Assembly: GCA_035509415.1 (NCBI GenBank)
Contig: DATJLQ010000097.1
Span: 1-24,242 of the forward strand
Source: DATJLQ01 sp035509415
GTDB taxonomy: Bacteria; Pseudomonadota; Alphaproteobacteria; JACZXZ01
Length of the DNA stretch: 24,242 nucleotides
Direction of reading: 5' to 3'
The notes below the pieces were generated by a model that was not told the DNA's origin, did no database searches, and saw nothing but the letters and a program-made list of their open reading frames with translations. Shown one piece after another: positions 15,813-24,242 of this stretch; the stretch's first letter is position 1, and each line of letters opens with the position of its first letter. The translations under genes and the position numbers were made by a program.

Positions 15813-16328
15813 CTTGTGCCTCCCAGTTTGGTCTGACCTGGTAATCCGACTTCGATCCCCGTTGCCGGGGCCTGCGCCGCGGGCGTCCGGTGGATGCCCG
15901 ATCGGTGACGCAGCCGGTCGGCGGCGCCATCGGCGACGAATTCTCCGGTTGACCGCGATGGCGAGCGCCGCGCGGGCAGGGATGCCCGGGCATGCGTCGA
16001 ATCGTCCGCGCGCCGCCTCCTCGGTCGAGCGGAATGGTCGTGCGCAGCTTCTTTCTCGAGGCTGCTTGGGTCGTGCGCGATTAAAACGGAAATGTGACCG
16101 GACGAAATTACCGCAACCTTGCCGTGAAATTAATTCGGGCCGCGTGCTTGACGGAATTCATGGGCGCGCCCTCGCGCGTTGCGCGATGTCAAGCGCTGGC
16201 CTGACCGATGTCGCTCCATTGCCTTTGGGAGCCAGCTTGCCCTTGCCCAGAGACGACGGCCGGCGCGCGATCCTGGACGAGGCCAGCATGTCCTTGCCTC
16301 GTGAATCCGAAGCGCCGCCGCGCGCCCC
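15813..16328. other. Gap upstream of the first livK
   Basis: A 516-base region between livK (start at 15812, minus strand) and the end of the aldehyde dehydrogenase gene (minus strand). It must hold the livK promoter. I find no convincing gene in it. The section 16080-16145 is clearly richer in A and T than its surroundings (ATTAAAACGGAAATG, GAAATTAATTCG), which marks it as the likeliest promoter or operator area. No -35/-10 pair good enough to name was found, and no clear terminator for a plus-strand transcript. Confidence 0.45.
15819..15824 (-). promoter_or_regulatory. Ribosome-binding site of livK (first importer)
   Basis: On the minus strand GGGAGG lies 6 bases upstream of the ATG that ends at 15812. 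It is among the strongest Shine-Dalgarno sequences in the window, as expected for an abundant binding protein. Confidence 0.65.
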
Positions 16329-17828
16329 TCAGGCCATGCTGACGATGACCGTCTTCTTGTGCGTGAAATGCTCGAGCATCGCCTCGAGGCTCGCTTCCTT
16401 GCCGAGGCCCGAGCTCTTGATGCCGCCATAGGAGAGATTCGCCTGCACGACCATGTTCTGGTTCACCTGGACGAAGCCCGCCTCGAGGCGCTTGCTGGCA
16501 TCGAGCGCGGTCTTGAGGTCGCGCGTCCAGATGGTCGCCGCGAGCCCGTACTCGGTGTCGTTCGCCTGGCGGATCGCGTCCTCGTAGTCGCGGAAGCGGA
16601 TGATGCAGGTCACGGGCCCGAAAATCTCCTCGCGCGCGAGCCGGCTGTCGTTCGACGCCCCGGTGAAGATCACCGGCTGGACGAAGAATCCGTTCTCGAG
16701 CGTCGGGTCCGCCGGCATCTTCGAGCAACGCAGCGCCTTCATCCCCGGCGTCTCCTCGCCGAGCTCGATGTAGCCCTTGACCTTGTCGAACTGCTGGCGC
16801 GAGACGATGGTGCCGATGTCGGTCGCCTCGTCGAGCGGATCGCCCATCTTGAGCGCGTCGACCTTGGCCTTGAGCGCATCGACGAAGCGGTCGTGCACCG
16901 ACTCGTGGACGAAGATGCGCGAGGCGGCGGTGCAGCTCTGGCCTTGGCGCGTGAAGCGCATGCCGACCACGGCGCCCGCGACCGCGCGCTCGAGATCCGC
17001 GTCGCCCATGACGATCATCGGGCTCTTGCCGCCGAGCTCGAGGGTCACGGGGATGAGTTTCTTGGCCGCCGTCTGGTAGACGATCTTCCCGGTCTCGACC
17101 GAGCCGGTGAAGGTCACCTTGGCGACGTCGGGATGGGCGACGAGCGGGGCGCCGCATTCGGGCCCGAAGCCCGAAAGGATGTTGAGCACGCCCGCGGGCA
17201 GCACCTGGCTCATGATCTGGCATGCGCGGAGTGCCGCGAGCGGCGCTTCCTCGGCCGACTTCACCACCACGGCATTGCCCGCGACCATGGCCGGCGCGAT
17301 CTTGAGCGCCATCAGCAGCAAGGGCACGTTCCACGGGATGATGGCACCCACGACGCCGAGCGGCTCGCGCAGCGTGAGCGTCAAGGTATCGGGGCGGAAC
17401 GGCACCGTCTCGCCCTTGAGCTCGGAGCCGAGGCCGCCATAGAAGGCGAACACGTCGGCGACCACGCCCGCCTCGACGCGGCTTTCGGTGCGGAGCGCCT
17501 TGCCGGTCTCGAGCGAGAGCAGCCGGCCGAGCTCCTCCGCATGTCCCGCGAGGCGCCGGCCGCATTCGGCGACGAGCCGGCCGCGCTCGCGCGCCGGGGT
17601 CGCGGCCCAGTCCTTCTGCGCGCGCTTCGCCGCCGCGACCGCCGCGTCCACGTCCGCGGCCTCGCCCTCGGCCGCTTGGGCGATCTCGATTCCGGTCGCG
17701 GGATTGACCACGGCGAAGCGCTTTCCCGAGCGCGCCGGCGTCAAGGCACCGTCGATCAGGAGCCGGTTCGAAAGCGCGACAGCGAGGGCGCGCGGGTCGA
17801 GCTGGGGTGAGAGCTGGTTCTCGGTCAT
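16329..17828 (-). CDS. NAD(P)+-dependent aldehyde dehydrogenase
   Basis: A 499-residue ALDH-superfamily enzyme oxidising an aldehyde to its acid. All core residues are present: Asn167 in PWN, Lys190 in VVVKSAEE, the FTGSVETG coenzyme loop (240-247), general base Glu264 in LELGGKSP, nucleophile Cys299 in RQGQSCTAASR, and EEIFGPV (400-406). Length is normal. No signal peptide, so cytoplasmic. The substrate is unknown; overall form resembles the broad benzaldehyde, betaine-aldehyde and succinate-semialdehyde group. It sits between two Liv importers and could oxidise an aldehyde formed from an imported compound. The next gene upstream (17924-18901) is 95 bases away on the same strand, so co-transcription is possible though functionally odd. 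Ribosome-binding site weak. Confidence 0.93.
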   Translation of the reverse strand: MTENQLSPQLDPRALAVALSNRLLIDGALTPARSGKRFAVVNPATGIEIAQAAEGEAADVDAAVAAAKRAQKDWAATPARERGRLVAECGRRLAGHAEELGRLLSLETGKALRTESRVEAGVVADVFAFYGGLGSELKGETVPFRPDTLTLTLREPLGVVGAIIPWNVPLLLMALKIAPAMVAGNAVVVKSAEEAPLAALRACQIMSQVLPAGVLNILSGFGPECGAPLVAHPDVAKVTFTGSVETGKIVYQTAAKKLIPVTLELGGKSPMIVMGDADLERAVAGAVVGMRFTRQGQSCTAASRIFVHESVHDRFVDALKAKVDALKMGDPLDEATDIGTIVSRQQFDKVKGYIELGEETPGMKALRCSKMPADPTLENGFFVQPVIFTGASNDSRLAREEIFGPVTCIIRFRDYEDAIRQANDTEYGLAATIWTRDLKTALDASKRLEAGFVQVNQNMVVQANLSYGGIKSSGLGKEASLEAMLEHFTHKKTVIVSMA

Positions 17829-17923
17829 GACGGACCCGTTGCGGTGGGAGAAGGGACGGGCTCAGGGCGAGGCGTCACCATAGGCTCTCGCGCGCGCCCA
17901 TGGTAGGGGGTCGAGGCCCGGCG

Positions 17924-18901
<978 letters not shown>

Positions 18902-19051
18902 GGGTTCGCCCCCGCCCGCCGCGCCCGGGTACGCGCCCCCTCAACCCAGGCTCGGTCGATTGCCGTCAACTATCCGATCAGATTGGAAAAAGCACCAGAA
19001 ATAAGACAGGCTCCCTGTGCGCCGGCGAGGCCGGTTTCCGGCCCGCGGCCG

Positions 19052-19080
19052 TTGGGCTAGGATCGAACCGGCAATATACT
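19052..19080 (+). promoter_or_regulatory. Candidate sigma70-type promoter of the second liv operon
   Basis: TTGGGC (19052-19057) and TATACT (19075-19080) are separated by exactly 17 bases and would start transcription near 19087, giving a leader of about 90 bases. A consensus-like TATAAT at 19150-19155 has no good -35 partner and would leave almost no room for the ribosome-binding site. Assigned by eye only. Confidence 0.4.
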
Positions 19081-19164
19081 TCATCTAGGGGAAGGAAGGC
19101 ACGGGATAGCTTGCGAGTTGTTGCCTTTCGATTAAGATGGCGACAGCAGTATAATTCATAAACA

Positions 19165-19170
19165 GGGAGG
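19165..19170 (+). promoter_or_regulatory. Ribosome-binding site of livK (second importer)
   Basis: GGGAGG lies 5 bases before the ATG at 19176 and fixes the start of the second binding protein. Confidence 0.7.
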
Positions 19171-19175
19171 GTGAG

Positions 19176-20366
19176 ATGAAACGAGGGATGCTGGCCGCAG
19201 CGGCGGCTCTTGCGCTGCTCGCGGCACCGGCGCTGGTGGCGAAACCGGCGCTTGCCGCGGACAAGATCAAGATCGGCTTCGTCACCACGCTGAGTGGGCC
19301 GGCCGGCGTGATCGGGAAGCACATGAAGGACGCGTCCACGCTCGCCCTCGAGATGCTGGGCGGCAAGATGGACGGCGTCCCGACCGAGATCGTCTACGGC
19401 GACGACCAGTTCAAGCCCGACGTCGGGCGCCAGGTGACCGAGGAGATGCTCAAGAAGGACCATGTCGACTTCATGTCCGGCTTCATCTGGTCGAACGTGC
19501 TGCTCGCCTCCTACCAGCCGATCATCAAGTCCGAGACCATCCTGGTCGGCGCCAATGCGGGCCCGCACGAGATCGCGGGCTCCATGTGCAGCCCGTACTT
19601 CTTCTCGAGCTCGTGGCAGAACGACGAGACGCCCGAATCGATGGGCAAGTACATGCAGGACGAGAAGATGTCCGACGTCTATCTCATGGCGCCGGACTAC
19701 GCGGCAGGCAAGGACATGATCTCGGGCTTCAAGCGCTACTTCAAGGGCAAGGTCGCGGCCGAGGTGTTCACCAAGCCCGGCCAGTCCGACTACCAGGTCG
19801 AGCTCAGCCAGATCCGCGCCGCCAATCCGAAGGCGGTGTTCGTGTTCCTGCCCGGTGGCATGGGCATCCAGTTCGTGAAGCAGTACGCCCAGGCGGGCCT
19901 GCGCGGGAAAATTCCCCTCTATTCCGCCTTCACCCAGGACGAGGTGACGCTGCCCGCCTTGGGCGACGCGGCGGGCGGCAACTACGAGGTCGGCTTCTGG
20001 TCGCCCGACCTCCAGAACACGCGCAACCAGGAGTTCGTGGCGGCGTTCGAGAAGAAGTTCGGCTACATCCCGTCCTACTACGCGGCGCAGAGCTTCGATG
20101 CGATCTTCCTGATCGACAGCGCGGTCAAGGCCGTGCACGGAGACCTCAAGAACAAGAAGGGCATGATCGCGGCGATGGACAAGGCCGATTTCCCCTCCGT
20201 GCGGGGGCCGTTCAAGTACAACACCAACCATTTCCCGATCGAGAACTTCTATCTCCTCAAGATCGAGAAGGGGCCGGACGGCAAGTACGTGCGCAAGATC
20301 CAGAGCGTCGTCTTCTCGCAGCACAAGGACGCCTACTACACCGAATGCCACATGAAGCAGCCCTAG
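19176..20366 (+). CDS. livK: Periplasmic binding protein of the second Liv-type importer (Sec-exported)
   Basis: A 396-residue LivK-type solute-binding protein. A classic Sec signal peptide covers residues 1-27 (KR, a hydrophobic Ala/Leu core, then ALA before Ala28-Asp29). The mature part begins KIKIGFVTTLSGPAGVIGKH, typical of Peripla_BP_6. Later family segments include DFMSGFIWSNVLLA, GQSDYQVELSQIRAANP and SFDAIFLIDSAV. The protein ends in ECHMKQP. It is the first gene of a K-H-M-G-F operon and has the strongest translation signals there. It differs from the first importer's binding protein in length and in export route (Sec here, Tat there), so the two systems probably handle different compounds. 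Ligand unknown. Confidence 0.92.
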   Translation: MKRGMLAAAAALALLAAPALVAKPALAADKIKIGFVTTLSGPAGVIGKHMKDASTLALEMLGGKMDGVPTEIVYGDDQFKPDVGRQVTEEMLKKDHVDFMSGFIWSNVLLASYQPIIKSETILVGANAGPHEIAGSMCSPYFFSSSWQNDETPESMGKYMQDEKMSDVYLMAPDYAAGKDMISGFKRYFKGKVAAEVFTKPGQSDYQVELSQIRAANPKAVFVFLPGGMGIQFVKQYAQAGLRGKIPLYSAFTQDEVTLPALGDAAGGNYEVGFWSPDLQNTRNQEFVAAFEKKFGYIPSYYAAQSFDAIFLIDSAVKAVHGDLKNKKGMIAAMDKADFPSVRGPFKYNTNHFPIENFYLLKIEKGPDGKYVRKIQSVVFSQHKDAYYTECHMKQP

Positions 20367-20389
20367 GCGGCGTGCGCCGGGCTTGACGA

Positions 20390-20421
20390 GCGGGGCGCGG
20401 GCGCCTTGTTCCGCGCCCCGC
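20390..20421 (+). promoter_or_regulatory. Stem-loop between livK and livH (second importer), first hairpin
   Basis: GCGGGGCGCGG (20390-20400) and CCGCGCCCCGC (20411-20421) are perfectly complementary over 11 bp with a 10-base loop. It lies 23 bases after the livK stop. Without a T-run it probably protects the livK message or lowers transcription into livH, and does not act as a simple terminator. Confidence 0.6.
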
Positions 20422-20428
20422 ATCGTTT

Positions 20429-20450
20429 CGCGGCGGTTCGTTCCGCCGCG
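20429..20450 (+). promoter_or_regulatory. Second hairpin between livK and livH (second importer)
   Basis: CGCGGCGG (20429-20436) and CCGCCGCG (20443-20450) form a perfect 8-bp stem with a 6-base loop, only 7 bases after the first hairpin. The two make a tandem structure in the 180-base livK-livH gap. Confidence 0.5.
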
Positions 20451-20546
20451 CCGCGTTTCGCCGGGCGCGCGCGGCGGCCGGATTGATCTTTCGCGCCGCC
20501 GCCGCCATAGTCGCGCGCACCGGGAGAGGGTCGAGGGGGACTCCGC

Positions 20547-21464
20547 TTGCTGTTCGTGATCGAGCAAGGACTGAACGGCGTCCAGTTCGGCGTCATGCTG
20601 TTCCTGATGGCCGCCGGGCTCACGCTCGTGTTCGGCATCATGAACATGATCAACCTCGCCCACGGCTCGCTCTACATGATCGGCGCCTACGTCGCCGCCT
20701 ACGCGTTCGGCGCGACCGGCTCCTACCTGCTCTCGATCGCCGTGGCGCTCCTCGCAGCCCTCCTGGTCGGCGTCGCGATCGAAATCGTGGTGTTCCGGGC
20801 GCTCTATCGGCGCGACCATCTCGACCAGGTGCTCGCGACCTTCGGCCTCATCCTGTTCTTCAACGAGATCGTGCGCATGATCTGGGGGGCCACGGCGCTC
20901 TACGCGACGATCCCGGGCTTCCTCGCGGGCCAGACCGAGGTGCTGCCGGGCCTGCCCTATCCGACCTACCGGCTCGCGATCATCGCGGTCGGGCTCGGGG
21001 TCGCCCTCCTGCTCTATTACGTGGTGGCGAAGACGCGCCTCGGCATGCTGATCCGCGCCGGGGCGAGCAACCGCGAGATGGTGGGTGCGCTCGGCGTCAA
21101 CATCGCGTTCCTCTATACCCTCGTGTTCGGCCTGGGTGCGGTGCTCGCGGCGCTCTCCGGGCTCATGGCCGGGCCCATTTTCACGGTCGAATCCGGGATG
21201 GGCGACAGCGTCCTCATTCTCGCCTTCGTCGTGATCGTGATCGGCGGCATCGGCTCGATTCGCGGCGCCTTCGTGGCGGCGCTCCTTGTCGGATTTGTCG
21301 ACACGATGGGCCGCGCTTTCCTGCGTCCTTTGCTGGCGACCGTGATGACGGCATCTGCGGCCGATGACGCTGGTCCAGCTTTGGCCTCCGTGCTGATTTA
21401 CCTGTTGATGGCAACCGTCCTCTTCGTTCGACCGCGAGGGCTGTTCCCGCCCCGGACGCGCTGA
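20547..21464 (+). CDS. livH: LivH-type ABC importer permease (second importer)
   Basis: A 305-residue membrane protein with about eight helices. It carries FGVMLFLMAAGLTLVFG and INLAHGSLYMIGAY near the N-terminus, the coupling region IRAGASNREMVGALGVNIA, and the end VLFVRPRGLFPP. The start is a TTG at 20547, with a GAGGGGG stretch (20533-20539) 7 bases upstream; no ATG gives the normal N-terminus. The last 60 codons (from about 21285) use A or T at the third position far more often than the codons before them (18 of 59 against 6 of 59 by eye), and this looser usage continues in the next genes. The protein itself is complete and family-like throughout. Confidence 0.92.
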   Translation: MLFVIEQGLNGVQFGVMLFLMAAGLTLVFGIMNMINLAHGSLYMIGAYVAAYAFGATGSYLLSIAVALLAALLVGVAIEIVVFRALYRRDHLDQVLATFGLILFFNEIVRMIWGATALYATIPGFLAGQTEVLPGLPYPTYRLAIIAVGLGVALLLYYVVAKTRLGMLIRAGASNREMVGALGVNIAFLYTLVFGLGAVLAALSGLMAGPIFTVESGMGDSVLILAFVVIVIGGIGSIRGAFVAALLVGFVDTMGRAFLRPLLATVMTASAADDAGPALASVLIYLLMATVLFVRPRGLFPPRTR

Positions 21465-21467
21465 CCC

Positions 21468-22430
21468 ATGCGATGGCGAAATCTTTCCCCGCGCGCGCTT
21501 ACCGCAGTCGCCGTCCTTGCCGGCTTGGCGATCGTGCCGCCGCTCGCGCTCTTGACCGGTGCCACGTTCTACATCGACGTCTTCACCCGCATCATGATCT
21601 TCGGCATCGCCGCACTGAGCCTCGATCTCATTCTGGGATATGGCGGAATGGTGAGTTTCGGTCATGCTGCCTATCTCGGCATCGGCGCCTATGCGGTCGG
21701 AATTCTCGCCTTCTACGGCATTCATGACGGATTTCTGCAATTCGGGACGGCGATCCTGGCCTCGGCCTTGGCGGCGCTCTTCATCGGCTTCGTCTCGCTC
21801 CGCACCAGCGGCGTCTACTTCATCATGATCACGCTGGCTTTCGCCCAGATGATCTATTTCCTCAGCGTCAGCCTGAATACCTATGGCGGGGACAACGGCC
21901 TCAATATCGACCGTCATAGTGACTTCGCCGGGCTCCTCGACCTCGATCACGCAAATACCCTCTACTATCTCGTCTTCGCCATTCTTGTGTTCTGCCTCTG
22001 TCTCGGGCGGCGCCTCGTTGACTCCCGCTTCGGCATGGTGATCCGCGGCGCCCGCTCGAACGAAAGGCGGATGTCGGCCATCGGGTTTCCGGTGCTGCGC
22101 TACAAGCTCACCGCCTTTGCCATCGCCGGGGTCATGTGCGGCGTTGCCGGCGCGCTGCTGGCCAATCAGCAGCTCTTCGTCGCGCCCGCCATCATGGAGT
22201 GGACGCGCTCGGGTGAAATCCTGATGATGGTGATCCTGGGCGGCATGGGAACGCTGATCGGCCCGATCGTCGGCGCCGTCGCTTTTCTCGCACTCGAGAC
22301 TGTGCTGGCAGACCTCACAGAGCATTGGCAGATCATCATGGGACCGATCCTGGTGCTCGTCGTGCTCTTCGGCCGCGGCGGCATTTTTGGCCTCCTGTCG
22401 CGGTGGCGCTTTGCGAGGCACCGTGGCTGA
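21468..22430 (+). CDS. livM: LivM-type ABC importer permease (second importer)
   Basis: A 320-residue membrane protein of the LivM family with about nine to ten helices. Characteristic segments are LDLILGYGGMVSFGHAAYLG (52-71), SGVYFIMITLAFAQM, and the coupling loop IRGARSNERRMSAIGFPVLR. It starts 3 bases after livH. It ends 8 bases into the next gene (GTG at 22423, stop at 22428-22430), so livM and livG are translationally coupled. Unlike the first importer, no ATPase domain is fused to it. It forms the membrane channel together with LivH. Confidence 0.92.
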   Translation: MRWRNLSPRALTAVAVLAGLAIVPPLALLTGATFYIDVFTRIMIFGIAALSLDLILGYGGMVSFGHAAYLGIGAYAVGILAFYGIHDGFLQFGTAILASALAALFIGFVSLRTSGVYFIMITLAFAQMIYFLSVSLNTYGGDNGLNIDRHSDFAGLLDLDHANTLYYLVFAILVFCLCLGRRLVDSRFGMVIRGARSNERRMSAIGFPVLRYKLTAFAIAGVMCGVAGALLANQQLFVAPAIMEWTRSGEILMMVILGGMGTLIGPIVGAVAFLALETVLADLTEHWQIIMGPILVLVVLFGRGGIFGLLSRWRFARHRG

Positions 22431-23178
22431 GCCGCTGCTGAGTGTGACGGAACTCTTCAAGCACTTCGGCGGCGTCGTCGCCACCGATAACGTCTCGCTG
22501 AGCATCGCCGAAGGCGAGCTTCACGCGATCATCGGGCCGAACGGTGCCGGGAAGACGACCTTGATCGCGCAGCTCATTGGCGAGCTGCGGCCCGATCACG
22601 GCAGCATCCGGCTCGGCGGCGGGGACGTCACTTGGCTGCCCTCGCACCGGCGGTCGCGCTCGGGCATGGGCCGCTCCTTCCAGATCACCAGCATCTTCCC
22701 GGACTTCACCGTGCTGGAGAACGTGGCACTGGCGGTCCAGGCTCATGCCGGCCACAGCTTCCGCTTCTGGCGGTCGGCGCGGAGCGATCCCGCGCTGCAA
22801 GAGCCCGCGCGTGCGATCCTCGAGCGCGTGGGGCTGGCGATCCGCGCCGACGTGCCTGCCGCGGTGCTCGCGCATGGCGAGAAGCGGCTTCTGGAGATCG
22901 CGATTGCCTTGGCGACGCGGCCGCGTCTCCTCCTGCTCGACGAGCCGATGGCGGGGATGGGGCCGGAGGATGCGGCACGCATGGTGGCTTTCTTGAAGAG
23001 ATTGAAAGGCGCGGTGACCTTGCTCCTGGTGGAGCACGACATGGATGCCGTCTTCGCGCTCGCCGACCGCATCACCGTGCTGGTCTACGGTCGGGTAATC
23101 GCCAGCGGCCCGCCCGAAATGATTCGCGCCGATACCGACGTCCGCAAAGCCTATCTCGGCGACGACGAGGTGCCGTGA
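22423..23178 (+). CDS. livG: LivG-type ABC importer ATPase (second importer)
   Basis: A 251-residue ATPase. Walker A is GPNGAGKTT (38-46), the degenerate LivG signature LAHGEKRLLEI (149-159), Walker B LLLLDEP (169-175) and the H-loop His205 in VEHD. The end, DVRKAYLGDD, is typical of LivG. A GTG start at 22423 is chosen because it places AEPLLSVTELFKHFGG at the N-terminus as in relatives and has GAGG (22415-22418) 4 bases upstream; a TTG at 22387 would add 12 unlike residues inside livM. It is followed by livF with a one-base stop/start overlap. Confidence 0.9.
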   Translation: MAEPLLSVTELFKHFGGVVATDNVSLSIAEGELHAIIGPNGAGKTTLIAQLIGELRPDHGSIRLGGGDVTWLPSHRRSRSGMGRSFQITSIFPDFTVLENVALAVQAHAGHSFRFWRSARSDPALQEPARAILERVGLAIRADVPAAVLAHGEKRLLEIAIALATRPRLLLLDEPMAGMGPEDAARMVAFLKRLKGAVTLLLVEHDMDAVFALADRITVLVYGRVIASGPPEMIRADTDVRKAYLGDDEVP

Positions 23179-23879
23179 TGCTGGCGGTATCGGCACTCGA
23201 AGCCGGCTATGGCGAGAGCCAGGTCCTGTTCGGGGTAGACCTCTTGATCCGCAGTGGCGAGATGGCCGCGCTGCTCGGTCGCAACGGCATGGGAAAGACG
23301 ACGACCGTCAAGGCGATCATGGGCCTTGTACCACTGCTCGGTGGCGCCATCCTGCTCGATGGACGGCCGATCCATGGACTGCCGTCTTGGCGCATCGCTC
23401 AGGCGGGGCTCGGCCTGGTGCCGGAGGGACGGCAGGTGTTTCCAAATCTCACCGTGCGCGAGAACCTCGTCGCCACTGCATCTCGCCGCGCTGGTCAAGC
23501 TGGTGGCTGGACGCTCGACAAGGTGCTCGAGCTCTTCCCGGCGCTTGCCGGCCGGCTCGACAGCCTCGGCACGCTTCTCTCGGGCGGTGAGCAGCAGATG
23601 CTGGCGATCGGGCGTGCGCTCATGACCAATCCGCGCTTGCTCATACTCGACGAGGCGACGGAGGGACTGGCACCGCTGATCCGCGCCGAAATCTGGCGAT
23701 GTCTCGAGCGATTGAAGCACGTCGGTCAGGCGATTCTGGTGATCGACAAAAACATCCACGCGCTGACCCGCGTTGCCGACCGCCACTACATTCTCGAAAA
23801 GGGCCGTATCGTCTGGTCCGGGGATTCAGCAGCACTCAGGGCGGAGCCAAGTCTTCAGGCCCGCTACCTCGGGGTGTAG
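23178..23879 (+). CDS. livF: LivF-type ABC importer ATPase (second importer)
   Basis: A 233-residue ATPase. Walker A is GRNGMGKTT (34-42), the signature LSGGEQQ (134-140) and Walker B LLILDEA (154-160), with the final Pro of LDEP changed to Ala. The H-loop position reads VIDKN (Lys191), a form seen among LivF proteins. The ATG at 23178 shares its first base with the livG stop (TGATG). It is the last gene of the operon. With LivG it powers uptake through LivH-LivM. Confidence 0.92.
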   Translation: MLAVSALEAGYGESQVLFGVDLLIRSGEMAALLGRNGMGKTTTVKAIMGLVPLLGGAILLDGRPIHGLPSWRIAQAGLGLVPEGRQVFPNLTVRENLVATASRRAGQAGGWTLDKVLELFPALAGRLDSLGTLLSGGEQQMLAIGRALMTNPRLLILDEATEGLAPLIRAEIWRCLERLKHVGQAILVIDKNIHALTRVADRHYILEKGRIVWSGDSAALRAEPSLQARYLGV

Positions 23880-24242
23880 CAGAGTCCGCCTGGAAGCCCT
23901 TTTGATTGGGCAACAGTCAGCGTGGGACGTTATGAGCCTATCACCGCTCTAACAACGCCTCTCGATCCGCAGGGGGCTTGCGCAAGGTCAGGCTGCTGCA
24001 ATGACGGCTTCCAGCTTGACTCGGAAGCAACCGCAGGCCAGCGCCATGTCAGCTTGGCGCCGCGGACCGGACTTCGAGCACGTCGCGGACTATGTCGCTG
24101 TCGTGCCAAGAGCGGAAGTGCTATCTGAGCGTTTGCGTCGGATTCCCGGCTGCGATGCTCGAAATGCACGCGAGCAGCGCGCGTGCACCGAATGTCGCCC
24201 GCGAAGAATCCGTCCGATGCAAAGGCCGGGCGAGTTCCTCAC
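23880..24242 (+). other. End of window: mostly non-coding with one open partial frame
   Basis: This 363-base stretch follows the second liv operon. A weak GCCC-TTTTGATT-GGGC hairpin right after livF (about 23897-23912) has only a 4-bp stem and is not a convincing terminator. From 24001 a plus-strand frame stays open to the window edge. Base composition is less GC-rich than in the operons, as expected for intergenic or unrelated DNA. No family is recognisable. Confidence 0.4.
24001..24242 (+). CDS. Possible partial gene running off the window, unknown
   Basis: From the ATG at 24001 the frame is open for 80 codons to the last base. The middle (GPDFEHVADYVAVVPRAEVL) looks protein-like; the rest is Arg-rich with scattered cysteines. 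No clear ribosome-binding site precedes it. It could be a real gene truncated by the window or chance openness in GC-rich DNA. I do not recognise it. Confidence 0.2.
   Translation, partial: MTASSLTRKQPQASAMSAWRRGPDFEHVADYVAVVPRAEVLSERLRRIPGCDARNAREQRACTECRPRRIRPMQRPGEFL

Larger units (their letters stand above)
18902..19175. other. Divergent intergenic region between the UDP-xylose synthase gene and the second livK
   Basis: This 274-base spacer separates divergent genes and must carry promoters for both. It contains the AT-richer stretch 18970-19010 and a perfect small hairpin GGCCGG-TTT-CCGGCC (19029-19043). On the livK side it has a plausible sigma70-type promoter (19052-19080) and a clear ribosome-binding site. 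No gene is visible in it. Confidence 0.5.

Noticed and set aside
19029..19043. Hairpin GGCCGG-TTT-CCGGCC as a terminator
   Set aside because: It lies upstream of both divergent genes and has no T-run; short GC palindromes are frequent in this composition.
19150..19155. Consensus-like TATAAT as the main livK promoter
   Set aside because: No acceptable -35 sequence lies 16-18 bases upstream, and transcription would start almost on the ribosome-binding site.
18978..22505. Very long open frame (1175 codons) on the minus strand opposite the second liv operon
   Set aside because: Its translation is dominated by Arg, Asp, Glu, His and Gln with no recognisable domain. It is the mirror of strongly GC3-biased genes on the plus strand, which keeps the opposite frame open by chance.

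Overview
The window looks like chromosomal DNA from a high-GC proteobacterium. The strong preference for G or C at third codon positions, the tightly overlapping genes and the large investment in branched-chain-amino-acid-type (LivKHMGF) uptake point to an Alphaproteobacterium (Rhodospirillales or Hyphomicrobiales style). No rRNA, tRNA or other phylogenetic marker is present, so this is an inference. I see no insertion sequence, CRISPR array or tRNA.

Layout. (1) 1-7199, plus strand: six overlapping genes of a membrane complex related to complex I and hydrogenase-4 (HyfC-, HyfE-, HyfF- and HyfG-like subunits, a NuoI+NuoB fusion, and a HyfB-like antiporter subunit). All [NiFe]-site cysteines of the large subunit are replaced, and the protein ends where a real hydrogenase would be cleaved during maturation. 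It is therefore most likely an energy-converting-hydrogenase-related (Ehr-type) complex and not a hydrogenase. (2) 7200-7735: a poorly coding stretch that may hold a small or decayed gene. (3) 7736-10860, plus strand: two overlapping genes for MutS-family ATPases without mismatch-recognition domains, probably a heterodimer. (4) 10899-15812, minus strand: a complete liv-type ABC importer operon (K-H-MG-F) with a LivM-LivG fusion and a Tat-exported binding protein. (5) 16329-18901, minus strand: an aldehyde dehydrogenase and a UDP-glucuronate decarboxylase (UDP-xylose synthase). (6) 19176-23879, plus strand: a second complete importer operon (K-H-M-G-F) with separate M and G and a Sec-type binding protein. 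(7) 23880-24242: a mostly empty end with a possible partial reading frame.

How the genes work together. The first block would couple an unknown redox reaction, entering through two ferredoxin-type clusters and an N2-type cluster, to ion pumping by two antiporter-like subunits. The two Liv systems import separate small organic solutes. The aldehyde dehydrogenase between them is a plausible catabolic partner for one of these substrates. The UDP-xylose synthase belongs to cell-surface sugar synthesis and looks independent.

The most unusual items are the cysteine-free hydrogenase-like large subunit with its fused electron-transfer partner, the asymmetric MutS-like pair, the LivM-LivG fusion, the matching stem-loops between livK and livH in both operons, and an abrupt codon-usage change inside the second livH.
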